Part shown: positions 1-12,461 of the stretch, one piece after another
Numbering within the stretch: position 1 is the stretch's first letter
How the letters are laid out: every line of letters begins with the position of its first letter
NCBI GenBank assembly: GCA_003971905.1
Contig: RSEE01000010.1
Span: 744,001 to 808,000 of the forward strand
DNA length: 64,000 nt
Direction of reading: 5' to 3'
Source: Moniliella sp. 'wahieum'
Taxonomy: Eukaryota > Basidiomycota > Moniliellomycetes > Moniliellales > Moniliellaceae
Program-made: the position numbers and the translations under genes
Notes under the pieces: model-generated
The model's database searches: none
The model's input: only the letters and a program-made list of their open reading frames with translations
Told to the model about the DNA's origin: nothing

Positions 1-388
1 ACCACGCCCACACCGCTTGGCCGGCTGCCCGTGGTTGGCGCCCAGGCACAGGGGGAGAGAAAGAGATAGGCACAGTGGCTGCTGCTGGCCAGTGTACTGC
101 GAGCAGCGGGCCAGTGCCACGTGGTCTGGCAGCCTGCCAACCCTAGCATACTGGCTCCACTGCAGACTGCAGCCTACTGCAGCCCTGTTGGCTGGCAAGC
201 GGACCGGGCTCTGACGATAGCAGCCCGGACAGTTGAGTTTGTGCGACCACCTGCCCACCAGCGCGCCTTGTCTCTGCTCCGGCCCTCCGCCTGTTCTGTT
301 CTGCTCCACTCAGCCGCCTTCCCTTCTCGTCGCTTCTGCCAACCCCGCCCCCCGTTGCCCGTGTCTTCTCTCACTTCCCCCCTTCATC
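1..388. other. Upstream region of ARF gene, no gene seen
   Basis: I see no convincing coding sequence here. The last 150 bases before the ARF start codon are strongly pyrimidine-rich (C/T), as is common in front of highly expressed fungal genes, so this part is probably promoter and 5' UTR. No clear TATA box was seen. Confidence 0.4.
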
Positions 389-1330
389 ATGGGTCTCTCC
401 GTCTCCAAGCTTCTCAGCGGCCTTTTTGGCAAGAAGGAAATGCGTACGTTGCCTTCCATCCCCAACTCGTTTCTCCCATCCCTTTCATCGTTGCTCCCGT
501 TTTCTCGCGAGATGCGCAGCCCAGAAACCTTCGCTCCCGGCTGTCTCCCCTCCTGCGCTCTCGTGCGGCTCTGCGACCACGTCGCGCCTGCACTGTGGCT
601 GATCACCTCAACTTGGGCATCGTGTCCTCATTCCTGAGGGAGACATTGGCATGCTGTTGCTACATTTGCTTAGCGAAAGAAATGAGGGATGGTGCATTTA
701 ACGTGACACGGCAGGTGCTACTCGCCACGCCACGTTATGCACAACGTGTCTGGAGTGGGGCCGCGGAGAGTGGGAGGGGTTAACATGTCAAGGAAGCCCA
801 CATGCCATGGACTTGGTACTTACTGCGATTCATTCTCATCCAGGTATCCTCATGGTCGGTCTCGACGCTGCGGTAAGACGACGATTTGTACAACTCAAGC
901 TGGGCGAGATTGTGACGACCATCCCGACCATTGGCTTCAACGTCGAAACGGTCGAATACAAGAACATCTCTTTCACCGTCTGGGATGTGGGTGGACAAGA
1001 CAAGATCCGTCCTCTCTGGCGCCACTACTATCAGAATACCCAGGGGATCATCTTGTCGTCGACTCGAACGACCGGCAGCGTATTTCCGAAGTACGGGAGG
1101 AGCTGCAACGTATGCTCAACGAGGATGAATTGCGTGATGCGCTCTTGCTCGTGTACGCCAACAAGCAGGATCTTCCCAATGCGATGAACGCTGCTGAGAT
1201 CACGGATAAGCTGGGTCTGCACTCGCTGCGCAACCGCCAATGGTACATCCAGGCTGCTTGCGCCACTTCCGGTGACGGTCTGTACGAGGGTCTGGAATGG
1301 CTCTCCACCAACCTCAAGCGCCGCGCGTAA
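389..1330 (+). CDS. ARF1: ADP-ribosylation factor (ARF1-type small GTPase)
   Basis: ARF1 is a myristoylated GTPase that recruits COPI and other coats to Golgi membranes. The protein starts [18 protein letters not shown], with the Gly2 myristoylation site and amphipathic helix typical of ARF1. Exon 1 is 389-443; an intron of 400 bp (444-843, GTACGT...CAG) splits the Arg codon before ILMVGLDAA. Exon 2 carries the switch regions ([24 protein letters not shown]), the NKQD guanine-specificity motif and CATSGDGL (SA motif), ending STNLKRRA. Length is about 182 residues, normal for ARF. Bases are missing near 872 (P-loop GLDAAGKTT), twice near 885-893, and near 1051, so no uninterrupted frame exists, although the protein is nearly identical to ARF1 across every break. 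The family is certain; the frameshifts are probably sequence errors. Confidence 0.93.
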
Positions 1331-2391
1331 TTCATGTCAGTCTACCATCCAAGCCCCTGTACATTTGCATTTCCCCACGAGCTTCCGTGCTGTACTCGCA
1401 CGAGCGGGCAGATTGCTTTTGTTTCAGCTTGGTCGCCAACCAAGAGCTCGTGGATTTGTCGAAAAGGGTGGAGGGGTTGATGCGCGAGACGCAGGTCGAG
1501 CCGTATTGTGTGAACAGGTTTTCATTGTGCTTGCTGTTTTGCTCTCGAGCGTTGAAACTATAGCTGCAATACTTGCTGGATCTCGTAGGCGACGACGGTT
1601 CCCTTCCATCTCTAAGGCTGCATCATGGAGGGTGCGTGCGCGGACTGCGACTCGCCGTCGCGGCAGAAGTTTTGTATTCTAAAAAAGTAGTCCCCTCCCC
1701 GATAGGTCTGATGGGATCTGGGGAAGGTGGCTGGGCGCTGGCTGCTCTGCCAAGTAGAATAAGGTTGCTAGGGGCCTAGCGCCTGTTCACCAGTGGTGAT
1801 CGAACGAGCCGAATCACATTCATCACAGTGCCTATACCGAGCTACGGCTGGCGAGGGACGCGTGGACCACGGAGTATCAGACTGCGTGTACTGATGATCT
1901 GCGCGCCTGGCCGGCTCAACCAGCGCAGACTGCGCTGCCGGGGGGCCGGAGAACTGGCGCAAGCGCACTAGGGTTGGTGCATCATGCGTCTGGCGTCACG
2001 CGTCACTAGACACTGGCGACTGGCCACCGACCACCGGTCGCCGGCAGCTGCCTCCTGGGCGAGAGGCGAGTCATGCACGCGAGTGCTACAACCCTAACAA
2101 GCGCCGGGTCATGCGTCACGCGTCACGTCACGCTTGCCGAGTCCAGGCAGTCAGCTAGTTCTGTGGCACGTTGCATCGGAGGCCCGAGGCGGAAACCCGA
2201 GGCACGGCGCCGCTGTGCCGCCCCATCGTCTGAAAAGCTGGCCAGCGGCCCACACGCCCCAGCGAGGAGCCAGCCGGCTGCAGCGTGTAAGCACACCGCG
2301 CAACGTCATCCTCCCCACATCCACCACCGTTCCCTCAGCCTTGCTCCCCGCCTCCGCCTCCTGCTCTCCAACCGACTCCCAATCCATCAGC
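1331..2391. other. Intergenic region between ARF and VAP genes
   Basis: The first 350 bases are probably ARF 3' UTR. Around 1980-2135 there are repeated GCGTCACGCGTCAC-type words, members of the short palindrome set described in the findings. 2230-2390 is pyrimidine-rich and is probably the VAP promoter and 5' UTR. No gene was recognised. Confidence 0.4.
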
Positions 2392-3153
2392 ATGTCTGTC
2401 GAGTACGCCCCCCTGCCGCAGCAACCTCATTCCTCCTGCCTCCCGCTCTAACCCCCCTCCCCCGCTCCCCTCTGGCCAGCCTCAACCCGCACGTCCAGCT
2501 CGGCTTTCCCCGCCCATTAACCGAGCTGGTCACCCGCCCGCTCACAATCAGCAACCCCAACAAGCACCCCGTCGCCTTCAAGATCAAGACCACGGCCCCC
2601 AAGCAATACTGTGTCAAGCCCAACGCTGGCTTATCCCCGCTGGCCAGCGGACCGAGGTGCAGATCATGCTCCAGCCCATGCATGAGGAGCCCCCGCTGAC
2701 GGCAAGTGCCGGGACAAGTTCTTGTCCAGAGCGCCATCGTGCCTTCTCATCTCGTTTCGGCAAGTACAACCGAATTTTGGGCGAACTGACCAAGACGGAC
2801 AAGGATGCGATCAACGAACAGAAGCTGCGTGTCGCTTACTTGCCGCCCAAGTCCGCCGCCGTGCCGGAGGAAGACGAGGAAGGCTCAACCAAGGAGGCGT
2901 CGGCGCCCCTCACCCCGGCCCAACTGGAAGCGGAGAACGCAAAGCTGCGTGCTCAGATCCAGGGAAATGCTTCGAAGATGCCCAAGGTGGCCCTGCCCAT
3001 AGTCGCCCTGTTGCTCGCCGTTGTTGCGGCCGCTGCGGCGGCAGGGACATGGTACGTGATCACAAACGACCTGATCAAGCTGTGGGGACCATATCTACCT
3101 GCCGACTGGGTCTTGTTCTACTCCGATTGTGCAGCGCGTTGGCTTTGCCATAG
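2392..3153 (+). CDS. SCS2: VAMP-associated protein (Scs2/VAP family, MSP domain)
   Basis: VAP proteins sit in the ER membrane by a C-terminal anchor and bind FFAT-motif partners at membrane contact sites. A first exon of only 11 bases (2392-2402, MSV plus part of Asp) is followed by an intron (2403-2479). Exon 2 begins LNPHVQLGFPRPLTELVT, the standard start of the major sperm protein domain, with KTTAPKQYCVKPNAG and VQIMLQPM following. Then come KTDKDAINEQKLRVAYLPPKS, an acidic linker, a short coiled coil (LEAENAKLRAQIQ) and a hydrophobic anchor (PKVALPIVALLLAVVAAAAA). A probable last intron (3052-3134) joins the anchor to CALALP and a stop at 3153; without splicing the frame runs to 3313. 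Bases are missing near 2630, 2703, 2722 and 2788. Length is about 200 residues, normal for the family. Confidence 0.85.
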
Positions 3154-3720
3154 GCATGAATATCCCTCCTTGTTGCAGAGGTGGTCCTCTTGCTTTCCCC
3201 CCCAATTCTTGCCGTCTCCCCCTTATTTTGAAGTTCTTGAGAGGAAGCGATGCCCCGGCCCCCTCTTCCGTCTGTCTTCTCGCCCTCTCGTTTCTGCTCT
3301 CCTCATTCGCTAGGCTGTCTCAGCGAGTCTTTTGTCCCACCTATCTTGACCTCCTGTCTACCTCCGTTTGGTACCCCCTGTTCCCCCGGCGTGAGTGCAT
3401 TTCCATTTAGTCCAACCCAACCCTGTCTGCCGTATCTCTCCGTCTGCCTTGTCTTATCACTTCCAACAGCCACGCTCGCCTCTCCCCTTACACCACCGAC
3501 ACGCTTTTGCTGGGGTCCGGCAAACTTATTTTCTTCTTGTCTTTCCTTAGTAACGGACTCCATTTCGGTTTAAGTTCATTTACTAGTGTTGGCCCTTGCC
3601 TGTCCCAACACCCGGAAAGGCGAGAAAAGAAAGGATGAGGAGGGAAAGGGTGGGGGTCATGATGAAACATCGGGCGAATGCAGGGGAAGCAGCGAAGGCG
3701 ACAAGGGCGTCTCAGTACCA
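3154..3720. other. 3' region between convergent genes
   Basis: This stretch lies between the VAP stop and the stop codon of the minus-strand gene that follows. It is C/T-rich to about 3540 and has no convincing coding signal; it probably holds the 3' UTRs of both genes. Confidence 0.35.
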
Positions 3721-4215
3721 TTATGCCATAGGCGGAGGGTGGGAAATCGAACCAAGCAACCGGAACATGCTGCGAAGCATATTACGAGCCCCTAACTTGG
3801 CCGTCACATAGCCCAGACCCAAAACGAAAAACAAAGCACCCGAAACGCACTGGGAGACGACCTGGTTGACAAAAACCTTGGATATCAGCGCGCCCCTGCA
3901 CGCCGAGGAACAATTGAGTCAGCGGTAACTCCCATCTCAAAGGAGCAGCGAGCACGTACCATTCAATCTTGACATTCTTGGCCAGCCACCACTGAGAGCC
4001 AGGAGCAGGGATCTGGCCTTCGGATGAGGGTGCTTTTCGTCGGCTTGAGAGTCGCCATCGGGATAGACCTTGATGCAGGACCGAATGGAGGAAAGAAATG
4101 ACTGCTCGTACCTCAGATCTGGAATGGGGAGGTTGGGCGTGTGCAGGGTGGGATGGCGGCGCTGCTTGAGCTTGCGGGAGGGCTGCTGCCGTGCTTGCTG
4201 GTGCTCGGCCAGGAG
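3721..4215 (-). CDS. DUF1770-like fungal membrane protein
   Basis: Read on the minus strand, a coherent C-terminal protein appears. A basic stretch (QQPSRKLKQRRHPTLHT) is followed by LPIPDLRYEQSFLSSI, which I recognise as the DUF1770-type PDLRFEQSYL signature. Then come KVYPDGDSQADEKHP, IPAPGSQWWLAKNVKIEW, a 64-bp intron (3896-3959, GTACGT...GCTGAC...CAG), GALISKVFVNQVVSQ, one membrane segment (SGALFFVLGLGYVTAK) and a tail ending HPPPMA at the stop 3721-3723. One base is missing near 4027. The N-terminus is unresolved: a TAG precedes CTCCTGGCC at about 4217, perhaps an acceptor site, so one or more exons may lie at 4220-4700. The function of the family is not known. The family call is by memory of one motif. 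Confidence 0.5.
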
Positions 4216-6289
4216 CTAGATGAGGCACGTCGGCTGCACTGGGCTCAAGGAGGGGCGAAGTGGCGCAGTAACGGGCGCATCGGAAGGCGAGAATGAACTG
4301 ACTAGGTCCGATGACGAGACGAACGGGGGGAAGCTGGATGGGGGCACAGCCTCGATGGGAAGACGGCAAGAGCAATCGAGGAGCGCTGCGGACGAAGCCA
4401 GCAGTTGATTCGCTCCAACCGCCCCTCCAGCACCGTCGCCACATCTGCTGAAGTGCAGCAGAACATTGAACATTGAACGTTTCTGTCCAAGCAGGGCCAT
4501 CACATGGGTACGTAATCGTTGGGTATTACCGTGCCACATCTTGGACTGAAAGTGTTGGGGCAAGGGTAACGCGTAACCGTACTCAATCAACCATGTTGTC
4601 CACAATCGCCCTGCTGCGGTGTCGCCCGTCGTCGTAGGGCCAAAAGAGTACTCGTTATTGTAAAGGGTATTGATGGTCGGCCTGACCAAAGAACATCATG
4701 AATCAACAGTATCGAGCGCGCCGAGCAAGGCCGAGTATGGAGCATGGAACACCGATCAAGTAAGCGCACACGTTTACTCACGGTGTTCTTCGATCTTTGT
4801 GACACATAGAAGCGTAAACACTTTTTCCTTCAGCAAATACGGGACAAGAAAAAATAGGTTCTCACAGGGGGCGGGGCTGAGGCTGAGGCGCTGAGGCGCG
4901 GAGAGGAAGCTGCCAGGGGTTGCCCAGGGGTTATCGTTACCCAGGGGCCTGCAAAAAAGCTTTTAGATCCGCTCCGAAGGGTCATCGATCATCCTGCCTA
5001 GTCTCTTTTGAAAATCGAGAGCCCAAGGCGCATATAATATCGATCGGCTCCCGGGGGGATCACCGGGATCACCGAAATCGCCTCGAAAGAAACGATGAAT
5101 AAGGATTGTGTGTCAAGAAAAGTAACGCTAAAGCTGAGAAACCCCTCTAAAGACTCGCGATCGAAAGAGATTCAAGCTTCTTCTGCACTCATACCATGAC
5201 AGAGCTTAAATTTAAGGCTGGGACAGGGAAGCGCTACGCCCAAACCGACCCGCTCATCTTGTGCTGCTTAAAAGCCTAGTATCTATACACTCTTACTTAC
5301 TGTTGACCACCAGTGGTCTCAAGCTTCGGCCTTCAGTGACACCTGGCCCGATGTACACAACAGTGCCCCGAGGCAGTGCGTCCCGGACCTTCCACGAGCT
5401 TCACCGGCCTCCGAGCCCGAAGCCTATCATATCACGACCCATAGGTCTATCGCTCCTTAGCTCTCTGGGCTACCATTTCCATTCCCCATATCGTCAGCAT
5501 CGTTAGCTAGACCCGCGACACTTCAGTACCTCTAAAAGGCTATATTTACTTGTTACTCGCGCGATTTTGGTCCAGTAAAGACCCAGCTCTTAAGGATATC
5601 TATCGTTTATGTCGCCAAAATGGGTGACTGCAAGCTGGTAAACTTCAGCGTTCAGTTGAACGTTTTGATGTTGAACGTTGAACTAGTCCAACGACATGGG
5701 AGCAGGGGATACAAAAAGCTGATGGTACCGTGATCGTGATCCCTTGGGCCTGTCTGATGGAGATCAGGGTGGCCCCTCGGGCTCAGGCCGTTTCAGAAAC
5801 GAAGATGCTGTGGGCCTCAATGGCCTCAATGATGCAGATATGGATGATGTCGATGATGCATGCATGGTGTGAGCTAGGAAAAAGTTCGACATGTCGATTG
5901 GCACGGCCAAGCGAAAATGAGGCCAATGATCTAATCGATTAATGAGTTAATGAGGCCGAATAGGGCGAGATGGCACCTGTGACATCGTGTGACGCCGACG
6001 GCGCAATTAAGAGCTGGCAGCTTCAGATGGCTTGAGGCAGCACGGAATTTCGGGTGCTCACTGTGAAAGACCGCTGCACCAAAAGACGCTCATCGGTATC
6101 GATCATCGATCATCGATCTCACCACCAGCAACAGGCGGAGGTAAGCCGATGCGGATCGGGTCGAGTGGATACATCGCGTACCACATCGGGTGACCATGTC
6201 CATCTTCGTAACCCCGATCGTCCGGCACTGCCCGCCAGCGGGACGGTGGTTGCAGGCGGATCTGACAACCAGCTGGTCGGTTCGGCGAT
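4216..6289. other. Intergenic region with short palindromic repeats
   Basis: No gene is recognisable. The part up to about 4690 may hold 5' exons or the promoter of the minus-strand membrane protein. GAACATTGAACATTGAACG lies at 4464-4482. A second cluster near 5648-5685 mixes GTTCAGTTGAACG and GTTGAACGTTGAAC. At 6100-6120 there is a GATCATCGATCATCGATC run. An Ala-free, low-complexity frame at 5261-5506 has no recognisable motif. Confidence 0.4.
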
Positions 6290-7616
6290 GTGGCAGGGGT
6301 TTCGACACGGGCGTGCCTCGGCATCTTAATTAAACTGGGCTGTTCCGCGCCAACAGCAGGTGTATCAAATTTTGCCCCCCCATCTCCTCCCGGCCTCTTC
6401 CGTTGCGAGGGGTGGGCGCAGATGCGCCAGATGCCCCTGATAAGCTACCGCGTCCTCCGACCCTGTCGCCACCACCTGGTTCCCTTGGCCGTCTGCGTAC
6501 CCCCATCCGTTGCTATGCCCTTGCGTCCCGTCTTGCCCGCCGCCACTCTGCTCAAGGGCGTGCCCCCCTTCTGCGCCGCACCCGCTCCAGGAAAAAACTC
6601 GCGCCTTCTCTCTCTGACACTCGCACCCCCCCGACGGCTCTCCCGTCGCATCATCGCCCCAGGTGGGCGGCGAAAAGTGCCCCGCGCCCGTCTCTACGCA
6701 ACACCTACTCCCCTCCCCGTGTTGAGGCCCCAGAAGGGGAAACACCGTCTCCAGCGCCTCTTCCAGCCGATCTCGCCCTATCTTCTCGCACGCGGCGCGG
6801 CTCCTTCCCTACCAGGCCCACCACCGTCTTCTTCGGGCGTGGGTTGGTATGGGGCTGCAACTCAACGCCCTCGGCAGGTAAACATGCCCAGCTCTGATTT
6901 CCCGACCTGCCCAAGAGTTGATGCGCCCTTTTGGCGCGGCCGCAGCCTCAGCCTCCCCGTCGACCTACACTCCACCGCCTTCGCGCTCTCCAGCCTTCCC
7001 TCTACACCCAAAGATGGTGCGGCTGTTCCTCCTGCGCCATTTCAACCGTTCGAAGTGCCGGTGCCGTCTTCCTCCCGGAGAAGACATGTATCGTGTTCTC
7101 CAGCGAATCGAGACTATCACTCGTCCGGTGGAACTCACAATCCAACGCTCCTCTTCCGCTCTTCCGCACGCTCCAAGTGACTTTTTAAGGTACCCTCCCG
7201 TCTCTGGGACAGCAGCAACCAGTGGCTACATGTGCTTGCTTCTTTTGGGCCATGTGCCGCCCCAGAATGGGTGGGATGCGGCTTGGCTAGGGATGGTGCA
7301 CAGTCGCCTGCGCTGGTTACTCTGCCTCTCTCCTTCTAATTCTGGCGCAACACCCGAGAGCGCCAGCGATGCACAATCCACGCAACGGGACATGAGCGAC
7401 CTTTTCAGATGCTGCGTGTCCTCGTGGGGTTGCATCCAACGTGTGTCCGACGTCATGGTCCGCAGTGGCGTCTGGCGAAACGATTCTTCACCGCCCTCGC
7501 ATCGAATGCGGAAATTCCAAGCGAGCAGCAGTCTTCCCAAGCGACGGAAACTGAGCTCAGCTCAGGCACCTCCTACGTTGTCCAACTTGCTCTTTCCGTC
7601 GGCTTCATCGACCTAA
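6290..7616 (+). CDS. Possible Pro/Ser/Arg-rich hypothetical protein, frame uncertain
   Basis: Two overlapping plus-strand frames stay open, 6290-7180 and 6918-7616. Both are C-rich and low in complexity, so openness alone is weak evidence. Phrases such as RRGSFPTRPTTVFF near 6790-6835, DMYRVLQRIETITRPVE near 7083-7130 and FQASSSLPKRRKLSSA near 7512-7560 look like disordered fungal protein, but they lie in different frames, which would need frameshifts or introns. No domain, signal peptide or membrane segment is recognised. This may be a poorly conserved regulatory protein or non-coding C-rich DNA. Confidence 0.2.
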
Positions 7617-9206
7617 CGGAAGGCAAGCGACTCCCCCCTATTCACTCCCCTCTCGGCGTGACCACCTAGCTTCTGATGGACATTTCATCGCCCTTTTCCC
7701 CTGTGGGAACGAAAGCTGCTGGCCCATCAGGAAGACCGGAATGTGCAGCCATTGCACTTATCTCTGTCATCTGGCCTTTTCTCCTCCCAATGCGTGGAGG
7801 GGGACATCAAAGGCGTTACGACCTTCACTGTAGCTTCACTTCTCTTGCATCATGCGATGATCATACCACCCTGTTTCCCCACTCTTCATTCTCGATCATC
7901 ATTCCTCATGTTTTGTACGAGACAACCCCCCTGCGCGTGCTGTAGCTTTGGTGAGCGGCTTGATGATGCATTCGATAGTCTTTTAGACGACCCCATATCA
8001 TACGGCAACATGGAACGGTGCAGATCCCATTGTAGATCGTGTGCAAGCCGAAGGCCCGAAATTGGGGAGGAAACTGATCGTTGAACAACATTGAAGCTTG
8101 AAGCTTGAAGCTTGAAGCTTGAAAGAGACCATATCCTGTCTCCTCTCGCCCCACTACTACATCTCCATCACATGCCAGTTCCCCATAGAGCTCGACGTGT
8201 TCAAGTCTGGTACATGGGTTACATGTTACAAGTTATCAACAATCGATCGCGTCCTTTGAGAGTGTAGATGGAGCAGCTTCATCATTTGTATATCTCTGTG
8301 GGACACGACGAGAGAGTTAGCAGCACATAGTATACGTCTGAATCCCCACCACAGATGTTACTAGTAATTAACAGCCTCAAACGCAAGACTTGATGTGCGT
8401 ACTCCCGTGGGAAGCAGTAGCATATGCGATTACTATCAGGAACACGGTGTTCTACTTCCTTTTCACCGTTCTGGCCATCTTCTTTCCCCCCTTATGTCGG
8501 AGGTCCGAGCGCTGATGGTGAGTTAAAGCACAACAATCATTGGTCACCGCAAAACATTTCTTCTGATGTCGGACACAGGGCATTTCGATCCATTATCAAT
8601 CCCTCTTTCCTAGTTGGCGTTCCTATACGCTCTATCGCCCCCCAACAAAGTATTTCTTCACATCCCATATCCCTACTACATCTCCATGTCGGGAACCCGG
8701 GATTGGATCCGTGAGGAAGCCAATCCACTTTTTATCCATCGGCCTCAAGCTTCAAAGGAGAATCGCAGGTAACTCCACGGGCGGGTGTGAAAAATTGAAA
8801 CATGGGTCATGCGGGATTGGAAAATGGGTAGATGGGCTGGATAAGCGGAGTGGGGCTGAAGAGGCCGGTGGCAGAAACCCGACGCTTGTGGCGACAGGCA
8901 TTTGGGGCTGCAACCCACGCCTCACCGTCTGGCCTCTTACTCCATAACCGCCCTTCGCTTCGGCCATGCCCCTGCGCATGGGACGAATGACAGTTATCCG
9001 TCACCTGGCTCGTTCGCCGGCAAAAGAAGCTTCGCATCATATCAAAGCGCCGCCCATGGCCCCATCTCAGATCTCACGTCTCGAGAGGTTCCGGCTGATG
9101 GGTCCGGGATGCGCACCACCCTGTGGCCTGGCTACTGATGACTGACGACTGCCACCAAACCTATACTCATCCTCATCGCGCAATGCATGTCCATTTGGTT
9201 CTCGCA
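7617..9206. other. Intergenic region with AAGCTTG tandem repeat
   Basis: No gene is recognised. A perfect tandem of TTGAAGC lies near 8091-8123. 8160-8700 is moderately AT-rich without coding signal. 8890-9110 contains several short frames with no recognisable motif. Confidence 0.35.
8091..8123. repeat. Tandem AAGCTTG heptamer repeat
   Basis: Four to five head-to-tail copies of TTGAAGC lie here; each copy contains the palindrome AAGCTT. The same motif recurs near 18800-18825, 27280-27292, 28325-28345 and 30738-30752, always outside recognised genes. Confidence 0.8.
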
Positions 9207-11311
9207 TCAATCACTGTCACTGTCCGAAGAGTCGTCGCTCTTGCCCCCTCCTCCGACAGCAGCCACGGCAGGTGCTTTCTTCTTGGCGCGCTTGTCCCAC
9301 AGGTGCATGGCACCGTTCGTTGCAATCCTCTGGGCCACGTCTTTGCTCAGCGCGTTGGCGCTCAGTTTGGGGGACTTCCAGCTGATCCTCAAGTCCATGT
9401 GCGGCTTGTGGTGTGGTGGACTTCGCATAGCGTATTCGTTCAATACCAGCCGCTTCCCGTTCTTGGCTTTAAAATGAGACGCCGCCGGGATGAAGTACTC
9501 AATCGCCTCGTTCTCCCCCGAGATCGGGTCCTTCTCGTAGTTGTGCACCAGTACTTTCTGGCCGTCCTGCTCTATCATGCACTTCTTGGTGCAGGCGTGC
9601 TGGAGAGGCGCCTCGCTGCCAACATCCTGTGGTGAATGTCCCAGTGTCAGTACTTGATGAGCAATCGTCACGCAGCCGGAGGATTCAGCACTCATCGGTG
9701 CTCACCGTCAATAGGGCAAACTCTTCAGGAGCATCACCATCATCGAGTTCGCGGACAATGCGGCAGCCTGAGCGATGCGTGCTACAAGTGATGATGTACG
9801 GCCTGTACCCGACCCAGGCAGCCTTCTCATCCAACGGATCGCGCCCAATCCGGAGGATTTTGCCAATAACAAAGTCGGCGGACGCGCTGTACTCGGCCGA
9901 CTTCTGGCCGATCGTCACGTTCATCCCCACACGGATCATCTCCCCTGTAGCGATAACAGCCGCCTTGCCCACCAGGTACTGCGCCCGCACCTTGACACGG
10001 TCCGCCAACTGGAAACGACCCAGCTCCTCGTCGGTGAGGTTGTTGCAACCCACCGAGGATTGGTTCTTGGCTGGGGCCGCACCACTCGTGGAATCGCCAT
10101 GCCATCAGAGTTGTAGTCGGGCTCTTCCTTCCCTTGCTCCAGCACCCCGGGAGGAGCCCCAGGCCGATCCACCACCGAGCCGTCACTAGACACATCGTAC
10201 CCGGTGAAGAGTGGTGCAGAATCTTCTCTGCGACCATAACGTTGTACAAGGTGTCACGCGGGAGGTTCTGGAAGTTGCAATGGGCAACGGACGCACGGAT
10301 GTGCTTCACGCGACCCTCGAATCTGGCAGAGTCCGTGTTCTGGAGAGGGCCGAACAATTTGAGCGCATCAGACGTATGCGCCAGGAGGAGATGGAGCTTC
10401 GGTCGCGTCGCGACCATGGCGCTGTCGGGGCCGAGTCTCGAAAGGCGTTCGATCAGTCGGTATGCAGTCTGGGTCGCCCGGTACTATTCCAGCCATAACA
10501 GGCATGTCAGCGTCTAAACCCGTATATCAACCAAGGCTGTGGGACGTACCATGAACTGCGCCCTGGCCTGCCCGGCAGCCGGGTACATGTCCTGAAAGCA
10601 AACCATGCAGGTCGGCTGCCGCGACGATAGCGTCATAAAGCGGAACCGGAAACGTGAACTCCTTCTCATCGTTGGCCTCTTTTTTTCCGGTCTCGAGGAT
10701 GGGGAGTGCCGCGAATGGGAGAGCCACAAGCATAGAGCGCACATCCTTCCCAACCCCAGTCTTTAGGTTAGCCAACAAACCCCTAGCTCGGATATTGGTG
10801 CCCTCTGCGCCAGGGATGCCCTCCGTGTTGAGATCGCTGATGATATCAGTCTCTTGGTTGCGGATTTGCTCGACACGCTCATTCGGGCGCCGAGCGGGTT
10901 GTCATGCGCCCACGGGCGCAAAGGACACGCCCGTGGGCTCTTGAGGGTGGTCCATAGGAAACACTGGGCTACGTCTGGCATAAGTCGTCCTCGGCCATGG
11001 TAGTGTCTACAGGCGAGGAGGCACGGGAAGCACAGGGGAAGGCGAGCATGCGTCAGGTGGCTGGGGCATGCTCGCATCTTCGGCCACCTCGTCAATGGCG
11101 TGATTGGCCCCCATCCTCGCACCCAGCACCACGTTTTGGCTGTACCTGCGCACCTTCGTGTGCTTGAGTGCATGAAACCGGACATCGGTCGAACTGGGCA
11201 AGCAGGGAACTGGTACAGCAACCTCTCGTCCTGCTTCATCGTGAACCAGGCCGCGGGAAAAGGTACAGCAGATGCGTCTGTCCTATTGTGCACGCGTGCG
11301 GCTCGTTCCAT
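9207..11311 (-). CDS. Multicopy Agaricomycete protein, probably transposon-associated
   Basis: A long minus-strand gene can be followed through several frames. It begins around VRFHALKHTKVRRYSQNVV. A middle part follows (VEQIRNQETDIISDLNTEG, RGLLANLKTGVGKDVRSM, FTFPVPLYDAIVAAADLHG). Next comes TRPKLHLLLAHTSDALKLFG with ARFEGRVKHIRASVA, which resembles the KxHLLxHxxxxIxxFGP...FExFNxxxR segment I associate with a high-copy family in Agaricomycetes. The C-terminal part includes RVKVRAQYLVGKAAVIA and ends in SDDSSDSDSD. A clear intron is 9627-9705. Frames shift near 10060, 10200, 10500 and 10780. High copy number in related fungi suggests a mobile-element protein, but I see no catalytic residues and cannot name the superfamily. 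The start is uncertain. Confidence 0.45.
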
Positions 11312-12461
11312 CGGTCGGCATTTTGGTGAGCCGACGTCGAAACATGGCGGTGGCGACTTGGTAAAACTATGGGCGAGATGGGTTGTACATATGATATGGA
11401 TTGCTGGGTGCTTTTTTTGTCACAGGTCCGGCAGACGATCGCGGCCCTCTCTAACCTTAACCCTTGTCCCCTCTAACATTAAAACTTGCCCCCCTCCCAG
11501 AGACGCACGCTCTCCCGCTTCGTTGATGCTCTTCCAAGGCGTATTACATTCGTGATCCCCTATCTGAAGATGAGAGTGGAGCAGTCCAGATGGCCACCCT
11601 GATGGGTGATGCGGTAGCACTATAGTGTTGGCAGTGTGATGGTCGAATACGCCAGCCAACGACACGCCTAATGCAAGGGAGCATGAAAGAGCCACAGAGG
11701 CTATATACCTTAGGGCTGCGGAGATCATGGACAAAGCCAACACAAAAGCTAAATGGAATGGTTACAACACCGGAGCTCCTTCACCTCGATCAGGGACGAT
11801 AGCCCCTGGTCGAAACACACAGACCATACTGATGCGGTTCGTCTCACCGTATATCGCAAGCACTTTGGTGCATCTTGCGTGAACGTTGAACATAACAAGT
11901 CACAAGGCGACCACCGGGCCTACGGCCCGGGCAGCTGGGGCTTCGCCCCAGCTTGTAAAAAGTCATGTGGTGCCCATTCACTTGAAGCTTGACGTAACAC
12001 TTGATGTAACACCATAGGTCACTAGTCACTAGTAAAGCTCAAGTGAGGATAATCGTGACCTGTATAGCGATTCACCCGGTTATGGAGACCGCAATGGATG
12101 CTGAAGCGTTTGGGACAGTAGCGTAGGCGATCGATTGCGGGCGAGAGATAGGCGTTGGTGGTAGGAAGCAGGACGAGGGCTACTGGACAAGGCTACTAGT
12201 CGTTGACTTACGCGCGCATCAGCAATCTTCGGGGAGCCCTTGGAGTCTCGGGGCTAGAGAGGCCGCAAGTGCGCCGCGTTCGATGAAGCCAGTCACCGTC
12301 GAAACAGACAACTAGTACCACAGCAAGTCGCAAATAGGCAAAGTCAAAATGGCGCTCTTGATTGAGATGATTAGACCCTCGAACACTGCTGCAGGGGCCG
12401 CTAGTGTTGAGGCGTTAGACATATATACTATAGCTTACCTAGGCCCCTGGCGTGGCCCAGA
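11312..12461. other. Intergenic region
   Basis: No gene is recognised. Short repeat words occur near 12018-12035 (TCACTAGTCACTAGT). 12300-12460 is mildly AT-rich and may be the promoter side of the next spliced region. Confidence 0.35.
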
